DNA of 64,000 nt from Bacteroidota bacterium (GTDB lineage: Bacteria; Bacteroidota; Bacteroidia; JACPRZ01). The first letter of the stretch is position 1, and each line of letters begins with the position of its first letter. The notes below the pieces were generated by a model. That model was not told where the DNA came from and searched no databases. It worked only from the letters and a program-made list of their open reading frames with translations. The position numbers were made by a program, and so were the translations under genes. This document shows, one piece after another, positions 32,887 through 42,054 of this stretch. The DNA is taken from NCBI GenBank assembly GCA_016193485.1, contig JACPRZ010000063.1, forward strand, positions 254,156 through 318,155, read 5' to 3'.

Positions 32887-33651
32887 ATGAACAAAATTTT
32901 ATTCAATGATCTCGGCTTGATTGACTACAAAGAGTGCTGGGATTTGCAGGAAAAACTGCTGAACGCGAATATTCAACGGAAATCAACCATAAACCGGAAA
33001 TCCGGAGATGGAAACCGACAACCGGAAACGTTAAACCATAAACTTCAAACTGAAAACCATTTACTTTTCTGCGAACACCCGCATGTTTACACCCTGGGTA
33101 AAAGCGGTTCCGAAAAAAATATTCTTTTCAATGCTGAACGGCTTAAGGAAATCAATGCCACTTATGTAAAAACCAATCGTGGCGGAGATATTACTTATCA
33201 TGGACCCGGCCAGATTGTAGGGTATCCTGTCCTTGACCTGGAATTATTTTTCACCGACATTGTGAGGTATATGAGATCCCTGGAAGAAGTTATCATACGG
33301 GCTCTTGGTGATTTTAAAATTAGTGCATCACGGCTCAACGGTTCCACCGGTGTATGGCTTGAGCCGGATCATCCGGCAAAAACCCGCAAGATCTGCGCTA
33401 TGGGAGTTCGCACCAGCCGCTGGGTGACGATGCACGGCTTCGCGCTCAATGTAAATACCGATCTCCGTTATTTTGATTATATTATTCCCTGCGGCATTGC
33501 AGGCAAAGCGGTTACATCCATGGAAAAAGAACTCGGCAAAAAAATGAGTTTGGACATAGTACAGGAACGGATAAAATTTTATTTTGCGCAGGTTTTTGAA
33601 TGTGAATTTCTGGAGGATTCTGAAAATATTCTTTACCATGAAAAACATTGA
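32887..33651 (+). CDS. lipB: Octanoyl-[acyl carrier protein]:protein octanoyltransferase
   Basis: A 254-residue enzyme moving octanoate from ACP to lipoyl domains, the first step of lipoate synthesis. Motifs: [35 protein letters not shown], the catalytic Lys in [17 protein letters not shown] and catalytic Cys in [11 protein letters not shown]. Residues about 33-57 ([17 protein letters not shown]...) form a low-complexity insert encoded by tandem AACCGGAAA/AACCATAAAC-type units, which look like intergenic repeats. A TTG at 32884 precedes the ATG. The 3' end overlaps the pgk start by 14 bases. Confidence 0.93.
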   Translation: MNKILFNDLGLIDYKECWDLQEKLLNANIQRKSTINRKSGDGNRQPETLNHKLQTENHLLFCEHPHVYTLGKSGSEKNILFNAERLKEINATYVKTNRGGDITYHGPGQIVGYPVLDLELFFTDIVRYMRSLEEVIIRALGDFKISASRLNGSTGVWLEPDHPAKTRKICAMGVRTSRWVTMHGFALNVNTDLRYFDYIIPCGIAGKAVTSMEKELGKKMSLDIVQERIKFYFAQVFECEFLEDSENILYHEKH

Positions 33652-34828
33652 TTCTTTCAGTTTCAAAGGCAAACGCGCCATTGTACGGGTTGACTTTAAC
33701 GTACCTCTCGATACATCCTTTGCCGTTACGGATGACACCCGTATCAGGGGTGCACTGCCTGCTATCCGGAAAATTCTTTCAGATGGCGGTTCGGCAATTC
33801 TGATGTCGCACCTGGGCAGGCCAAAGAAGGGATACGAAGAAAAATTTTCTCTCATACACCTTGTTGCTATTCTTAAGAAATTGCTCGGAGCACCGGTATC
33901 TTTTTCCGCTGATTGCACGGGTGAAAAGGCGCTCCAGGCATCCAAAATCCTGAAACCCGGAGAGGTTTTGCTTCTTGAGAACCTTCGTTTTCACCCGGAG
34001 GAAGAAAAAGGCGATGAAACTTTTGCAAAAGAACTCACATCGCTTGCCGATGTATATGTCAACGATGCATTCGGAACCGCGCACCGCGCCCATGCCTCCA
34101 CAACAATAATTGCAAAATTCTTTCCTGAAAACAAGATGTTCGGTTACCTGATGAAATCGGAGGTGGAGGCGCTCAACCGCGTTTTGAATAATGCGCAGCA
34201 TCCATTCACAGCCGTGCTTGGCGGGGCGAAGGTCTCGGATAAGATCCCGGTAATTGAGCGGCTTATGGACAAAGCCGATAATATCCTGATAGGGGGGGGT
34301 ATGGCTTATACCTTTTTTAAGGCGATGGGGGATAACATCGGGACCTCAAAATGCGAAGAGGACAAACTTGAAACCGCCAGGAAACTGGTGGCGTTGGCAA
34401 AAAGTAAAGGTGTGCAGTTGTTGTTACCGGTTGATTCGGTCATTGCAGACATATTTTCCAATGAAGCGCGCACCGGCCTCGCTTCATCGGGAACAATTCC
34501 CGAAGGATGGATGGGGCTTGATATAGGCAACAAGGCGGTCAGCGATTTCACTGAAATCATATTCGCCTCCAAAACCATTCTGTGGAACGGGCCCATGGGT
34601 GTCTTTGAGATACCTAAATTTGAAAACGGCACCCGCAAAATTGCGGAAGGCATTGCTGAAGCCACTTCCAAAGGCGCTTACTCGCTTGTGGGCGGTGGCG
34701 ATTCGGTGGCGGCACTGAACAAATTCGGCCTGGTGGAAAAAGTCAGTTATGTTTCAACGGGGGGGGGTGCAATGCTGGAGTATGTGGAGGGGAAGGAACT
34801 GCCGGGGGTAAAGGCGATATTGGGCTAA
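33638..34828 (+). CDS. pgk: Phosphoglycerate kinase
   Basis: A 396-residue glycolytic enzyme transferring phosphate between 1,3-bisphosphoglycerate and ADP. Motifs: [39 protein letters not shown], the nucleotide site GPMGVFE and the C-terminal [11 protein letters not shown]... [12 protein letters not shown]. The start overlaps lipB by 14 bases, so the two are probably translated from one message; an open frame from 33584 lacks family sequence. It contains an 8-base and a 9-base G tract at Gly-Gly codons (34292, 34759), where a one-base slip would destroy an essential enzyme. Confidence 0.96.
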   Translation: MKNIDSFSFKGKRAIVRVDFNVPLDTSFAVTDDTRIRGALPAIRKILSDGGSAILMSHLGRPKKGYEEKFSLIHLVAILKKLLGAPVSFSADCTGEKALQASKILKPGEVLLLENLRFHPEEEKGDETFAKELTSLADVYVNDAFGTAHRAHASTTIIAKFFPENKMFGYLMKSEVEALNRVLNNAQHPFTAVLGGAKVSDKIPVIERLMDKADNILIGGGMAYTFFKAMGDNIGTSKCEEDKLETARKLVALAKSKGVQLLLPVDSVIADIFSNEARTGLASSGTIPEGWMGLDIGNKAVSDFTEIIFASKTILWNGPMGVFEIPKFENGTRKIAEGIAEATSKGAYSLVGGGDSVAALNKFGLVEKVSYVSTGGGAMLEYVEGKELPGVKAILG

Positions 34829-34830
34829 AC

Positions 34831-34852
34831 AATTTTCAGATCAATCTGCCTT
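34831..34852. repeat. Left copy of a 22-base direct repeat
   Basis: Identical over 22 bases (AATTTTCAGATCAATCTGCC plus TT) to 35188-35209, which is the 3' end of rnr. On the minus strand this copy reads LRQIDLKIV and a stop, so it is a duplicate of the last codons of rnr. The two copies flank the 71-residue gene. Confidence 0.85.
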
Positions 34853-34873
34853 AAATCCCTATAAAATTTCCGT

Positions 34874-35089
34874 TCAAATTTTAGCACCATATTTTCTCAA
34901 AGTTCGGTATACCTTATCCGGATTTACCTCAGTCAGGTCATTTTCATCTTCTCTCAGCAATTTATTCAGGCGCAAGTCCTCTAATTCATCTTCGCTTAAA
35001 ACTCTTGCTTTAACTCTTATTCTTTTTGCCATCTCTATGATAAAATCCGATGTTGCTTTTTGTTCGGACCGGATTAGAATTGTTTGCAT
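34874..35089 (-). CDS. Hypothetical 71-residue protein, antitoxin-like
   Basis: A small protein beginning MQTILIRSEQKATSDFIIEMAKRI and continuing with a charged helix (ARVLSEDELEDLRLNKLLRE). The short beta start followed by an acidic helical tail resembles antitoxin-type components of toxin-antitoxin loci, but no toxin gene adjoins it and I cannot assign a family. It lies alone between pgk and rnr, bounded by a 22-base direct repeat of the rnr 3' end, which suggests that the segment was inserted. Confidence 0.55.
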   Translation of the reverse strand: MQTILIRSEQKATSDFIIEMAKRIRVKARVLSEDELEDLRLNKLLREDENDLTEVNPDKVYRTLRKYGAKI

Positions 35090-35181
35090 AAAGGAAAAGG
35101 TTTAAGTTTTATAACGGAAGTGAACCGGTTGTAATTATTATGGCAAAAGTAAGAATAATTTATCCATGAATATTTATGAAA

Positions 35182-37314
35182 TTAAATAATTTTCAGATCA
35201 ATCTGCCTTTTAAGAATATCTGCGCGGGTGAGAATGACATTAACCCTGTCGCCAATATGAAATTTTTTCTTTTTCTTACTGCCGGACACGCTGCGGCTTT
35301 TGGCGTCATAATAATAGAAATCATCGGTGATTGATTTCAGCCGTATCAGCCCCTCGCATTTGTATTCGGTTATCTCAACATACATGCCCCATTCGCTGAT
35401 GCCGGATACCAGTCCTTCAAATTCTTGGCCTACCTTATCCTGCAATAATTTTACCTGCATGTATTTTACCGAATCCCATTCGGCATGCTGTGCCTTTTTT
35501 TCCTGCGCGGAACAATTTTTGCAGATCGCCTCAATCTCATCGGGCCCGTAAAAATCATTTTTGTTGAGATGGCGCTCCAGCAACCGGTGCACCACCAGGT
35601 CCGGATACCTCCGTATGGGTGAAGTGAAATGGGTATAGTCCTCAAAAGCAAGCCCGTAATGCCCGATATTTTTCACGGTATAATAGGCCTTCTCCATTGT
35701 GCGCACCGCAAATGCGGTGATGATATTTTCTTCGGCTTTACCGGTAATGCTTTCCTTGAGTTTGTTAATGGCGAACGAAACATCTTTCGGATTATGAACC
35801 TTGAACGGATAACCGAACCGTATTACAAAATCGGAAAACTCTTTCACCTTCTCTTCCTTTGGCTGCGGATGAACGCGGTAGATAAAGGAATGGGACCGCT
35901 TTGAACCGCGGTCTTTACCGAAAACCTCCGCTACGCTCCTGTTTGCCAGCAGCATGAAATCCTCAATCAGGCGGTTGGAATCCTCCATCGCTTTCAGGTA
36001 AACACTTTCCGGGTGGCCGTTTTTATCAAGATGAAATTTTACCTCAAGCGTATCAAATCCTATGGCTCCTTTTTTAATCCTGAGTGCACGCATTTTTTTT
36101 GCCAGATCGTCAAGAATAGCGAGTTCTTCGGAATAAAGGCCTTTTCCTTCCCGGAGTATTTTCTGCACGTCCTCATAGGTAAATCTTTTTCCCGAACGGA
36201 TGATGGTCTTGCCCATCCACTGATGAATGAGTTCTGCTTTACGGTTCATTTCAAATACTACCGCAAAACAAAGGCGATCCTCCCCGGGGACAAGCGAACA
36301 GACATGATTGGAGAGATTTTCCGGCAACATGGAAATAACCCTGTCCACAAGGTAAACCGATGTTGCGCGTTTGCGGGCTTCCCGGTCAATATTGCTTCCT
36401 TCCCTTACATAGTGAGAGACATCGGCAATATGAACGCCAACTTCAACGTTGCCGTTGGGAAGTTTCCGGAACGAAAGAGCATCATCAAAATCCTTTGCGT
36501 CAACCGGGTCAATGGTAAAGGTGAGCACTTCCCTGAAATCCCGCCTTGAATTTTTTTCTTTTTCTGAGATATGCGGTGTGATTATCTCCGCTTCCCTTTC
36601 CGCTTTTTCGGGAAATTCAAGCGGCAGGTCATACTCATATATTATGGAGTTGATTTCAGTTGATTGATCTCCGGGTTCGCCAAGAACTTTTATGACTTCC
36701 CCGGCAGGATTTTTCCCAACCGGGTAATCAGTCAGCCGTACAACAACTTTATCGCCCGTTGATGAATTCCCGGTTTTACCGGGTGGAATAAAAAAATCAG
36801 GATAACGGTCGTTGTCGCATTTTACAAATGCATAACTGCGGTCGATGCGGATTACTCCCGTAAATTCATTCTTTCCTCTTTCAACAATACCGGTCACCCT
36901 TCCTGATTCCTTCCCCTTCCGGTTTTTACGCAACACTTCAGCGTTCACCGTGTCACCGTGAAATGCATTGCCGGTTTTACCCGGAGGAATAAAAACATCT
37001 TCACCGTTATCACCGGTAACAAGATAAGCCCCACCGTAAGAAGTAAAATCGAGTTTACCGGTAACTATTTTTCCCTCTCCACCGGAACGCATGCGGTATT
37101 TTCCCTGCTCAATCACTTCGAGAATGCCGTCATGTTCCAGCCGCACGAGGGTTTCGGTTACCAAGTTGCGCCCGTCAATATCACTCATGCCGAGCCGGTG
37201 GGAAACCTGCTGGTAATTGAGCGGAGTATTGAACTTTGAGAAAAGGTCAATGATATTTTTCCGGACCGACTTCCTGAAATTTTTTGTTGTTTTTCTGTGC
37301 GATTTGCCGTGCAT
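35182..37314 (-). CDS. rnr: Ribonuclease R (RNase II family 3'-5' exoribonuclease)
   Basis: A 710-residue exoribonuclease. N-terminal winged-helix region (about 15-80), cold-shock domains (about 85-225), RNB catalytic domain (about 260-600, FTIDPVDAKDFDDALSF with the metal-binding Asp residues, and FTSPIRRYPDLVVHR), and an S1 domain (about 625-710) ending in KRQIDLKII. A Lys-rich KKKKKF patch lies in the S1 region. It degrades structured RNA and works in RNA quality control. It is divergent from the repeat lipoprotein, with 48 bases between start codons. Its last 22 bases are duplicated downstream. Confidence 0.95.
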   Translation of the reverse strand: MHGKSHRKTTKNFRKSVRKNIIDLFSKFNTPLNYQQVSHRLGMSDIDGRNLVTETLVRLEHDGILEVIEQGKYRMRSGGEGKIVTGKLDFTSYGGAYLVTGDNGEDVFIPPGKTGNAFHGDTVNAEVLRKNRKGKESGRVTGIVERGKNEFTGVIRIDRSYAFVKCDNDRYPDFFIPPGKTGNSSTGDKVVVRLTDYPVGKNPAGEVIKVLGEPGDQSTEINSIIYEYDLPLEFPEKAEREAEIITPHISEKEKNSRRDFREVLTFTIDPVDAKDFDDALSFRKLPNGNVEVGVHIADVSHYVREGSNIDREARKRATSVYLVDRVISMLPENLSNHVCSLVPGEDRLCFAVVFEMNRKAELIHQWMGKTIIRSGKRFTYEDVQKILREGKGLYSEELAILDDLAKKMRALRIKKGAIGFDTLEVKFHLDKNGHPESVYLKAMEDSNRLIEDFMLLANRSVAEVFGKDRGSKRSHSFIYRVHPQPKEEKVKEFSDFVIRFGYPFKVHNPKDVSFAINKLKESITGKAEENIITAFAVRTMEKAYYTVKNIGHYGLAFEDYTHFTSPIRRYPDLVVHRLLERHLNKNDFYGPDEIEAICKNCSAQEKKAQHAEWDSVKYMQVKLLQDKVGQEFEGLVSGISEWGMYVEITEYKCEGLIRLKSITDDFYYYDAKSRSVSGSKKKKKFHIGDRVNVILTRADILKRQIDLKII

Positions 37315-37362
37315 AAAATTTATCCGATTCAGGGTTACTGTTTTTTTCCGTATATTAGCACA

Positions 37363-38934
37363 ATGAAATTTTCCGCTATCATAATCCTTTTGTCCTCTTT
37401 TTTCTTCTGCTGCCGCAATAATGCCGATTTGCCCGTTTCAAAAGCAAAGCGCCAGACGGGTGATCCTGATCCGAAAATTACCACAAAACAGACAAACAAA
37501 AATACCGCACCTGTCGATAATTCATTTTCTTCAACCACCTCCGGAAAACAACCATCTGTATTAAGCGGAAACAATTTTACTTCACCCGGCAGTCCGAAAA
37601 AAACTACAGGTAAAAATGATGAACCATCGTTGAAAATATCGGAGGCAAAAAAATCAACCGGGACGGACGATGATGACGGTTTCACGGCAAAAGTAAAGAA
37701 AAGCGGAAATAAGGGTGGTGATGAGCCCGGTGACGCTTTCGCAAGGAAAGAAAAAAATGACGACAAACCCGTAAATCAATATGATAAGAACCAGAAAAGG
37801 GTTACCTCAAATGATGGGCTGCTGGCGGTAAAGCCAAAAGAAGAGAAGGATGCTTTTTCAACGGATGTCAAAGAACATAAAAACAGTGAACCGGATGATG
37901 CATTTGCCACTAAAGTAAAAGATGACGACCAACCCATGCATAAATATGACAAAAACCAGAAGCGGGTCACCGATAACGATGGCATACTCGTACGGAAACC
38001 GGAAGAGGAAAAAGATGCTTTTTCATCGGATGTGAAAGAGAAAAACACCTCCCAACCGGATGATGCATTTGCCGTTAAAGTAAGAGATGACGACCAACCC
38101 ATGCACAAATATGACAAAAACCAAAAACGGGTGACAGATAATGACGGAGTGCTGGTGCAAAAACCAAAAGAGGAAAAAGATGCATTTACTTCGGATGTAA
38201 AAGAGCATAATACAGAACAACCTGCTGATGCCTTTGCAGTAAAAGTAAAAGACAATGATAAACCCATGTATGAATACGACAAAAACCAGAAACGCGTGAC
38301 TATCAATGACGGGCTTCTGGTAAAAAAACCAAAGGAGGAAAAAGACGCATTTTTATCGGATGTAAAAGAGCATAATAAAGAACAACCTGCTGATGCCTTT
38401 GCAGTGAAAGTGAAGGACGATGATAAGCCCATGTACGAATTTGATGAAGATAAAAAACGGGTAACGGTCAATGACGGACTCCTGGTGAAAAAGCCCAAAG
38501 AGGAAGAGGATGCCTTTGCGGTAAAAGTGAAAGATGATGAAAAGCCCATGTATGAGTTTGATGAGAAGAAAAAACGGGTAACCGAAAACAAAACCTTACT
38601 CGGAGGCAAACCCAAAGAGGAAGAAGATGCCTTTGCCGTAAAGGTGAAAGATGACGAAAAGCCGATGTACGAATATGATGAAAAGAAGAAGCGGGTAGTT
38701 GAAGATAAAGGTCCTTTGGCATTGTTAAAGAAAAAACCCGAAGAAGAGCGCGAGGATGTAATGACTCACAGTGCAAAAAAGGAAGAAAAGGCAGAGAAAA
38801 AGATGTTTACTTTTAATAAGGATAAAAAACGGACGAAGAAAAAAGACAGGAATATTTTCGGGCGAAAGAAGAAAGAAAAAGATAAAAAGCACAAAAAACC
38901 GCAGATGGATTTGTTTGACAAGCCAATGTTCTAG
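37363..38934 (+). CDS. Highly charged tandem-repeat lipoprotein
   Basis: A 523-residue protein with no recognised family. MKFSAIIILLSSFFFCC looks like a lipoprotein signal with Cys16 or Cys17 lipidated, followed by a Ser/Thr/Asn-rich linker (to about 130). The remainder is a tandem array of seven units with the core KPMYEYDKNQKRVTxNDG and linker KPKEEKDAF. Early units are 55 residues long (165 bases between equivalent positions at 37933 and 38098); later ones are 39 because the SDVKEHNKEQPAD segment is missing. A degenerate eighth core and a Lys-rich tail follow. Very acidic and basic, probably disordered; a periplasmic spacer, envelope tether or scaffold is a guess. The start at 37363 follows a TATATTAG box. 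Confidence 0.7.
   Translation: MKFSAIIILLSSFFFCCRNNADLPVSKAKRQTGDPDPKITTKQTNKNTAPVDNSFSSTTSGKQPSVLSGNNFTSPGSPKKTTGKNDEPSLKISEAKKSTGTDDDDGFTAKVKKSGNKGGDEPGDAFARKEKNDDKPVNQYDKNQKRVTSNDGLLAVKPKEEKDAFSTDVKEHKNSEPDDAFATKVKDDDQPMHKYDKNQKRVTDNDGILVRKPEEEKDAFSSDVKEKNTSQPDDAFAVKVRDDDQPMHKYDKNQKRVTDNDGVLVQKPKEEKDAFTSDVKEHNTEQPADAFAVKVKDNDKPMYEYDKNQKRVTINDGLLVKKPKEEKDAFLSDVKEHNKEQPADAFAVKVKDDDKPMYEFDEDKKRVTVNDGLLVKKPKEEEDAFAVKVKDDEKPMYEFDEKKKRVTENKTLLGGKPKEEEDAFAVKVKDDEKPMYEYDEKKKRVVEDKGPLALLKKKPEEEREDVMTHSAKKEEKAEKKMFTFNKDKKRTKKKDRNIFGRKKKEKDKKHKKPQMDLFDKPMF
37757..38700 (+). repeat. Coding tandem repeat, 165-base and 117-base units
   Basis: Imperfect in-frame repeats of the lipoprotein gene. Three to four 165-base units are followed by 117-base units that lack an internal 48-base block. 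Nucleotide identity between neighbours is high (for example the CCCATGCATAAATATGAC and CCCATGCACAAATATGAC starts), so the copy number may vary between strains. Confidence 0.85.
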
Positions 38935-38943
38935 TTTATCTCC

Positions 38944-39846
38944 ATGCGGACTCCTCCCGTTCTTACAAAAGGCGACAAAATCGCGATAGTCGCACCCGCA
39001 CGTAAAATTTCGCTCAAAGAGATAAAACATGCATTCAGAATTCTGGAAAAATGGGGATTTGATGTTGTTCCGGGTAAACATCTGTTCGGTTCCTGCCGGC
39101 AGTATTCAGGCACCGATGAACAGCGGGCGGCTGACTTTCAGCGGGCGATGGACAATCCGGAAATAAAAGCGATACTCTGCGCAAGGGGGGGGTATGGGTG
39201 CATAAGAATAATTGATCGTCTTGATTTTTCATCTTTTCGTAGAAATCCCAAATGGATTATCGGTTTCAGCGATATTACGGCTTTACATTCCCACATACAT
39301 ACAAACTACCGCATTGAGACCCTCCATGCCCCGATGGGAATAAATATCGGAATAGGAACGGAAAGTGTGGATGCCGTTAGGAGGATAATGAAAGTGATAA
39401 CCGGGAATCCATTACGCTATTCTGTAAAATCGCACCCCCTGAACCGGAAAGGCAGTGCAACGGGCGAACTTACAGGAGGAAATTTATCGGTGTTGTACAG
39501 TTTGCGAGGTACGAGATCAGAGATTAAAACAAAAGGAAAAATCCTTTTCCTTGAAGACCTGGATGAATATCTCTACCACATAGACCGCATGATGATGAAC
39601 CTGAAAAGGGGGGGTATGTTGGAAAACATAGCCGGATTAGTCATTGGCACCTTCACAAAAATGAAGGACAATAAAGTGCCGTTCGGAAAAACCGCCTATG
39701 AAATCATTGCCGATACGATTGCTGAATACAATTACCCGATCTGCTTCGGGTTCCCTGCCGGGCATATCAAAAATAACAATCCGTTGATTATGGGAAGAAA
39801 GGTACATTTGTCGGTAGGAAAGGGGATTTTACTTAAATTTCAATAA
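38944..39846 (+). CDS. ldcA: LD-carboxypeptidase (S66 family)
   Basis: A 300-residue peptidase that removes the terminal D-Ala from muramoyl tetrapeptides during murein recycling. S66 signatures: KGDKIAIVAPA at the start, LCARGGYGCIRI, nucleophile Ser in IIGFSDITALHS (about residue 105), GGNLSVL with its surroundings, and the catalytic His in FPAGHIKNNNPL (about 277). It starts nine bases after the repeat lipoprotein stop, so both are probably co-transcribed and the lipoprotein may act in the envelope. G tracts of 8 and 7 bases encode Gly-Gly at 39185 and 39608. Confidence 0.9.
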   Translation: MRTPPVLTKGDKIAIVAPARKISLKEIKHAFRILEKWGFDVVPGKHLFGSCRQYSGTDEQRAADFQRAMDNPEIKAILCARGGYGCIRIIDRLDFSSFRRNPKWIIGFSDITALHSHIHTNYRIETLHAPMGINIGIGTESVDAVRRIMKVITGNPLRYSVKSHPLNRKGSATGELTGGNLSVLYSLRGTRSEIKTKGKILFLEDLDEYLYHIDRMMMNLKRGGMLENIAGLVIGTFTKMKDNKVPFGKTAYEIIADTIAEYNYPICFGFPAGHIKNNNPLIMGRKVHLSVGKGILLKFQ

Positions 39847-39911
39847 CGATAATATAAATTAATCTGGTTTTCCTTATCCCTATATTTCCTATACCCTATC
39901 CCTGATTTTCC

Positions 39912-40274
39912 ATGGCTGAGCATAATGAACTGGGGAAAAAAGGCGAAGAGATTGCAGTAGGTTTTCTGCGAACCAACGGTTTTATCATTCTTGAAACAAA
40001 CTGGCGTTTTGGCAACAAGGAGGTGGATATCATAGCCAGAAAAGATAAATTGCTTGTAGTTGCGGAGGTTAAAACCCGATCTGGAAATTATATGGGCGAT
40101 CCTGAAGTGTTTGTTACCCGTGAAAAGCAAAAGTTCATTATCCGTGCCGCAAACGCCTATGTAACAAAGAAAAACCTTGATGTAGAGGTCAGGTTCGATA
40201 TTATTTCAATCATCGTAAACGGTCCCGGGCATACAATTAAACATATTGAAGATGCATTTTATCCTACCTTATAA
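39912..40274 (+). CDS. yraN: YraN-family (UPF0102) putative endonuclease
   Basis: A 120-residue protein with the YraN opening (NELGKKGEEIAVGFLRTNGF) and a PD-(D/E)XK core: NKEVDIIARKDKLLVVAEVKTR at about residues 35-56, with Asp and Glu-x-Lys in place. A role in DNA repair or processing is inferred from the fold. It follows ldcA and overlaps the convergent mutY gene by 16 bases. Confidence 0.9.
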   Translation: MAEHNELGKKGEEIAVGFLRTNGFIILETNWRFGNKEVDIIARKDKLLVVAEVKTRSGNYMGDPEVFVTREKQKFIIRAANAYVTKKNLDVEVRFDIISIIVNGPGHTIKHIEDAFYPTL

Positions 40275-41314
40275 TGTCTGAGGAATTTTTCAATCATCCC
40301 CGGCACCGGGTAATTGCTGATTTTACCGGCCGGAACCCATATCCAGTTCTTATACCTGAAACCATTTCTTTCCTTGTAGGCCACATTCCAAAACGATGCA
40401 TGAATGACCTGGTGTGAGAGGCGCTGGACCAGAAATTCTGCAGGTTTCAGGGTTGTTTTATCCGGGTAGCGGAACAAATTCCTGTATAACTCTGAATTTT
40501 TGATAAAAGCGCTGCTCATTCTCCGGTTCGTTTCAATCATGGGAAACTCATACAGGTTTTTCAGAATATCATCTTCCGTCCTTTTTCGGATGGCGGTTTT
40601 TCCGTTCCTGCACAAAAGAAAGTAATTGAAATACCTGCTGCGAAGTTTCTTTTTAGGAACTCTGACCGGTAAAGAACCGACCAGGTTATTATTGAAGGCG
40701 AAACATCCGTGCTTTATTATACAGGAGTCACATACCGGATTCCGCGGAACGCACTGCAGGGCACCGAATTCCATGATTGCCTGGTTAAAAAGGCACGGTT
40801 CCAGGTTACTCATCATTTGCTGCGCCTTTTCAAGGTATTTTTTTTCGACTGAAAAGATACTCCCTGATCGGCCGATTCCGAAATATCTCGATAAAAACCT
40901 TTTTACGTTCCCATCAACAACGGGAAACGGCAAATTGAATGCAAAAGATGCAATGGCAGCAGCAGTATATGGGCCGATCCCAGGTAATTTGAGGATTGCA
41001 TTGTAATCCGGTGGAAATTTCTCATTATATTGATTTACAATAATTTTAGAAGTTTTGTGCAAGTTCCCGGCACGAGTGTAATAACCGAGCCCCTGCCATG
41101 TTTTCATAACCGTTTTTTCCTGTGCGGAAGCAAGCGATTTTACATTGGGAAATTTTTGAATGAAATTATTGTAATAGGGTAAACCCTGGGTTACCCGTGT
41201 TTGCTGAAGTATAATTTCGGATAGCCAGATCCGGTACGGATCACGGGTTTTACGCCATGGCAGTATTCTTGCATTTTTGCGATACCAGGTTATTATTTTT
41301 TGGGATACAACCAT
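40259..41314 (-). CDS. mutY: A/G-specific adenine DNA glycosylase
   Basis: A 351-residue base-excision repair enzyme that removes adenine opposite 8-oxoguanine. The catalytic domain has LPWRKTRDPYRIWLSEIILQ with the catalytic Glu region, the helix-hairpin-helix LPGIGPYTAAAIASFAF, and the active-site Asp in VVDGNVKRFLSR. The 4Fe-4S loop CVPRNPVCDSCIIKHGC has the expected C-x6-C-x2-C-x5-C spacing. The NUDIX-like C-terminal domain (about 230-351) recognises the oxidised guanine. It is convergent with yraN and divergent from HU. Confidence 0.95.
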   Translation of the reverse strand: MVVSQKIITWYRKNARILPWRKTRDPYRIWLSEIILQQTRVTQGLPYYNNFIQKFPNVKSLASAQEKTVMKTWQGLGYYTRAGNLHKTSKIIVNQYNEKFPPDYNAILKLPGIGPYTAAAIASFAFNLPFPVVDGNVKRFLSRYFGIGRSGSIFSVEKKYLEKAQQMMSNLEPCLFNQAIMEFGALQCVPRNPVCDSCIIKHGCFAFNNNLVGSLPVRVPKKKLRSRYFNYFLLCRNGKTAIRKRTEDDILKNLYEFPMIETNRRMSSAFIKNSELYRNLFRYPDKTTLKPAEFLVQRLSHQVIHASFWNVAYKERNGFRYKNWIWVPAGKISNYPVPGMIEKFLRHYKVG

Positions 41315-41333
41315 AAGGTTTTAATATTTTACA

Positions 41334-41341
41334 TACCTTTG
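41334..41341 (+). promoter_or_regulatory. Putative -7 box for the HU gene
   Basis: TACCTTTG matches TAnnTTTG. It lies in the 161-base gap between divergent mutY and HU, which would leave an untranslated leader of about 130 bases before the HU start. Confidence 0.4.
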
Positions 41342-41475
41342 TCGCGGCAAAAATAACACACCCCCGTAAATTTCGTTATTGTTTTTTCTGCGATGATTGA
41401 TGTGTGGTGCGTTTCGACAGATGTACTGCGTAAATCCAGGATGGAAAAACAATATTTTTAAAACCGTTTTTTATT

Positions 41476-41763
41476 ATGACTAAAGCACAATTAGTGAAGA
41501 AGATTTCCGAAAAAACCGGAATACAGCAGGTCGATACTCTTGCTGTAGTGGAGTCGTTCATGAGCGAGGTGAAGGAATCGCTGATTGCCGGGGAGAATGT
41601 CTATTTGCGCGGATTCGGCAGTTATTTTCTCAAGAAGAAAGCCCAGAAACCCGGCAGAATCATAAAACGTAATATTACCATTACGATCCCTGCGCATTAT
41701 GTTCCGGCCTTCAAGCCCGTGAAATCATTCGTGCGGAAGGTAAAGGAAAACAATAAAATCTGA
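41476..41763 (+). CDS. HU/IHF-family DNA-binding protein
   Basis: A 95-residue histone-like protein that bends and compacts DNA. It opens MTKAQLVKKISEKTGIQQVD, carries the VYLRGFGSYFLKKKAQKPGR turn and the beta-arm region (RNITITIPAHYVPAFKP), and ends with the Lys-rich FVRKVKENNKI. Length and motifs are normal for the Bacteroidota HU group, whose arm (HYVPAFKPVKSF) differs from enterobacterial HU. Monocistronic. Confidence 0.93.
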   Translation: MTKAQLVKKISEKTGIQQVDTLAVVESFMSEVKESLIAGENVYLRGFGSYFLKKKAQKPGRIIKRNITITIPAHYVPAFKPVKSFVRKVKENNKI

Positions 41764-41943
41764 CCTGCTTTCAAAGGCAGATTATCCTGACGCGCTGCTC
41801 CATTCCTCCGATGCTGTCAGGTTACACCCGACATTACCGGAGCGCCCTGCATTTTTCAGGCGTATCCCCTGTTGCAACTTTTTTCCTATCTTAGCGTACA
41901 ATATTTTCCGACAGTTACAGTTTAATACCAAAACTACCCGCTT

Positions 41944-42025
41944 GGGTGTACCACAAAACTCACATCCGCTTCTCCTTTATTGATGATTGGGATGATGCGA
42001 TAAAAGTGAGTTTTGGGATACACCC
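41944..42025. repeat. Long near-perfect inverted repeat upstream of porV
   Basis: GGGTGTACCACAAAACTCAC and GTGAGTTTTGGGATACACCC match at 18 of 20 positions; the 42-base spacer shows no gene. It ends 29 bases before the porV start. A regulatory hairpin in the porV leader and a dispersed repeat are both possible. The gap 41764-42054 otherwise shows no gene. Confidence 0.75.
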
Positions 42026-42054
42026 ACCCGCTTTCGGGGAATAAATTTATTTTT

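Noticed and set aside
37776-38615. 279-residue open frame antisense to the repeat lipoprotein
   Set aside because: It is the mirror of the tandem repeats in the real gene, is Ser/Phe rich with no start context, and repeats with the same period.
37757-38700. Regularly spaced repeats considered as a CRISPR array
   Set aside because: The units are 117-165 bases, in frame and conserved as protein; there are no short repeats with unique spacers and no cas genes.
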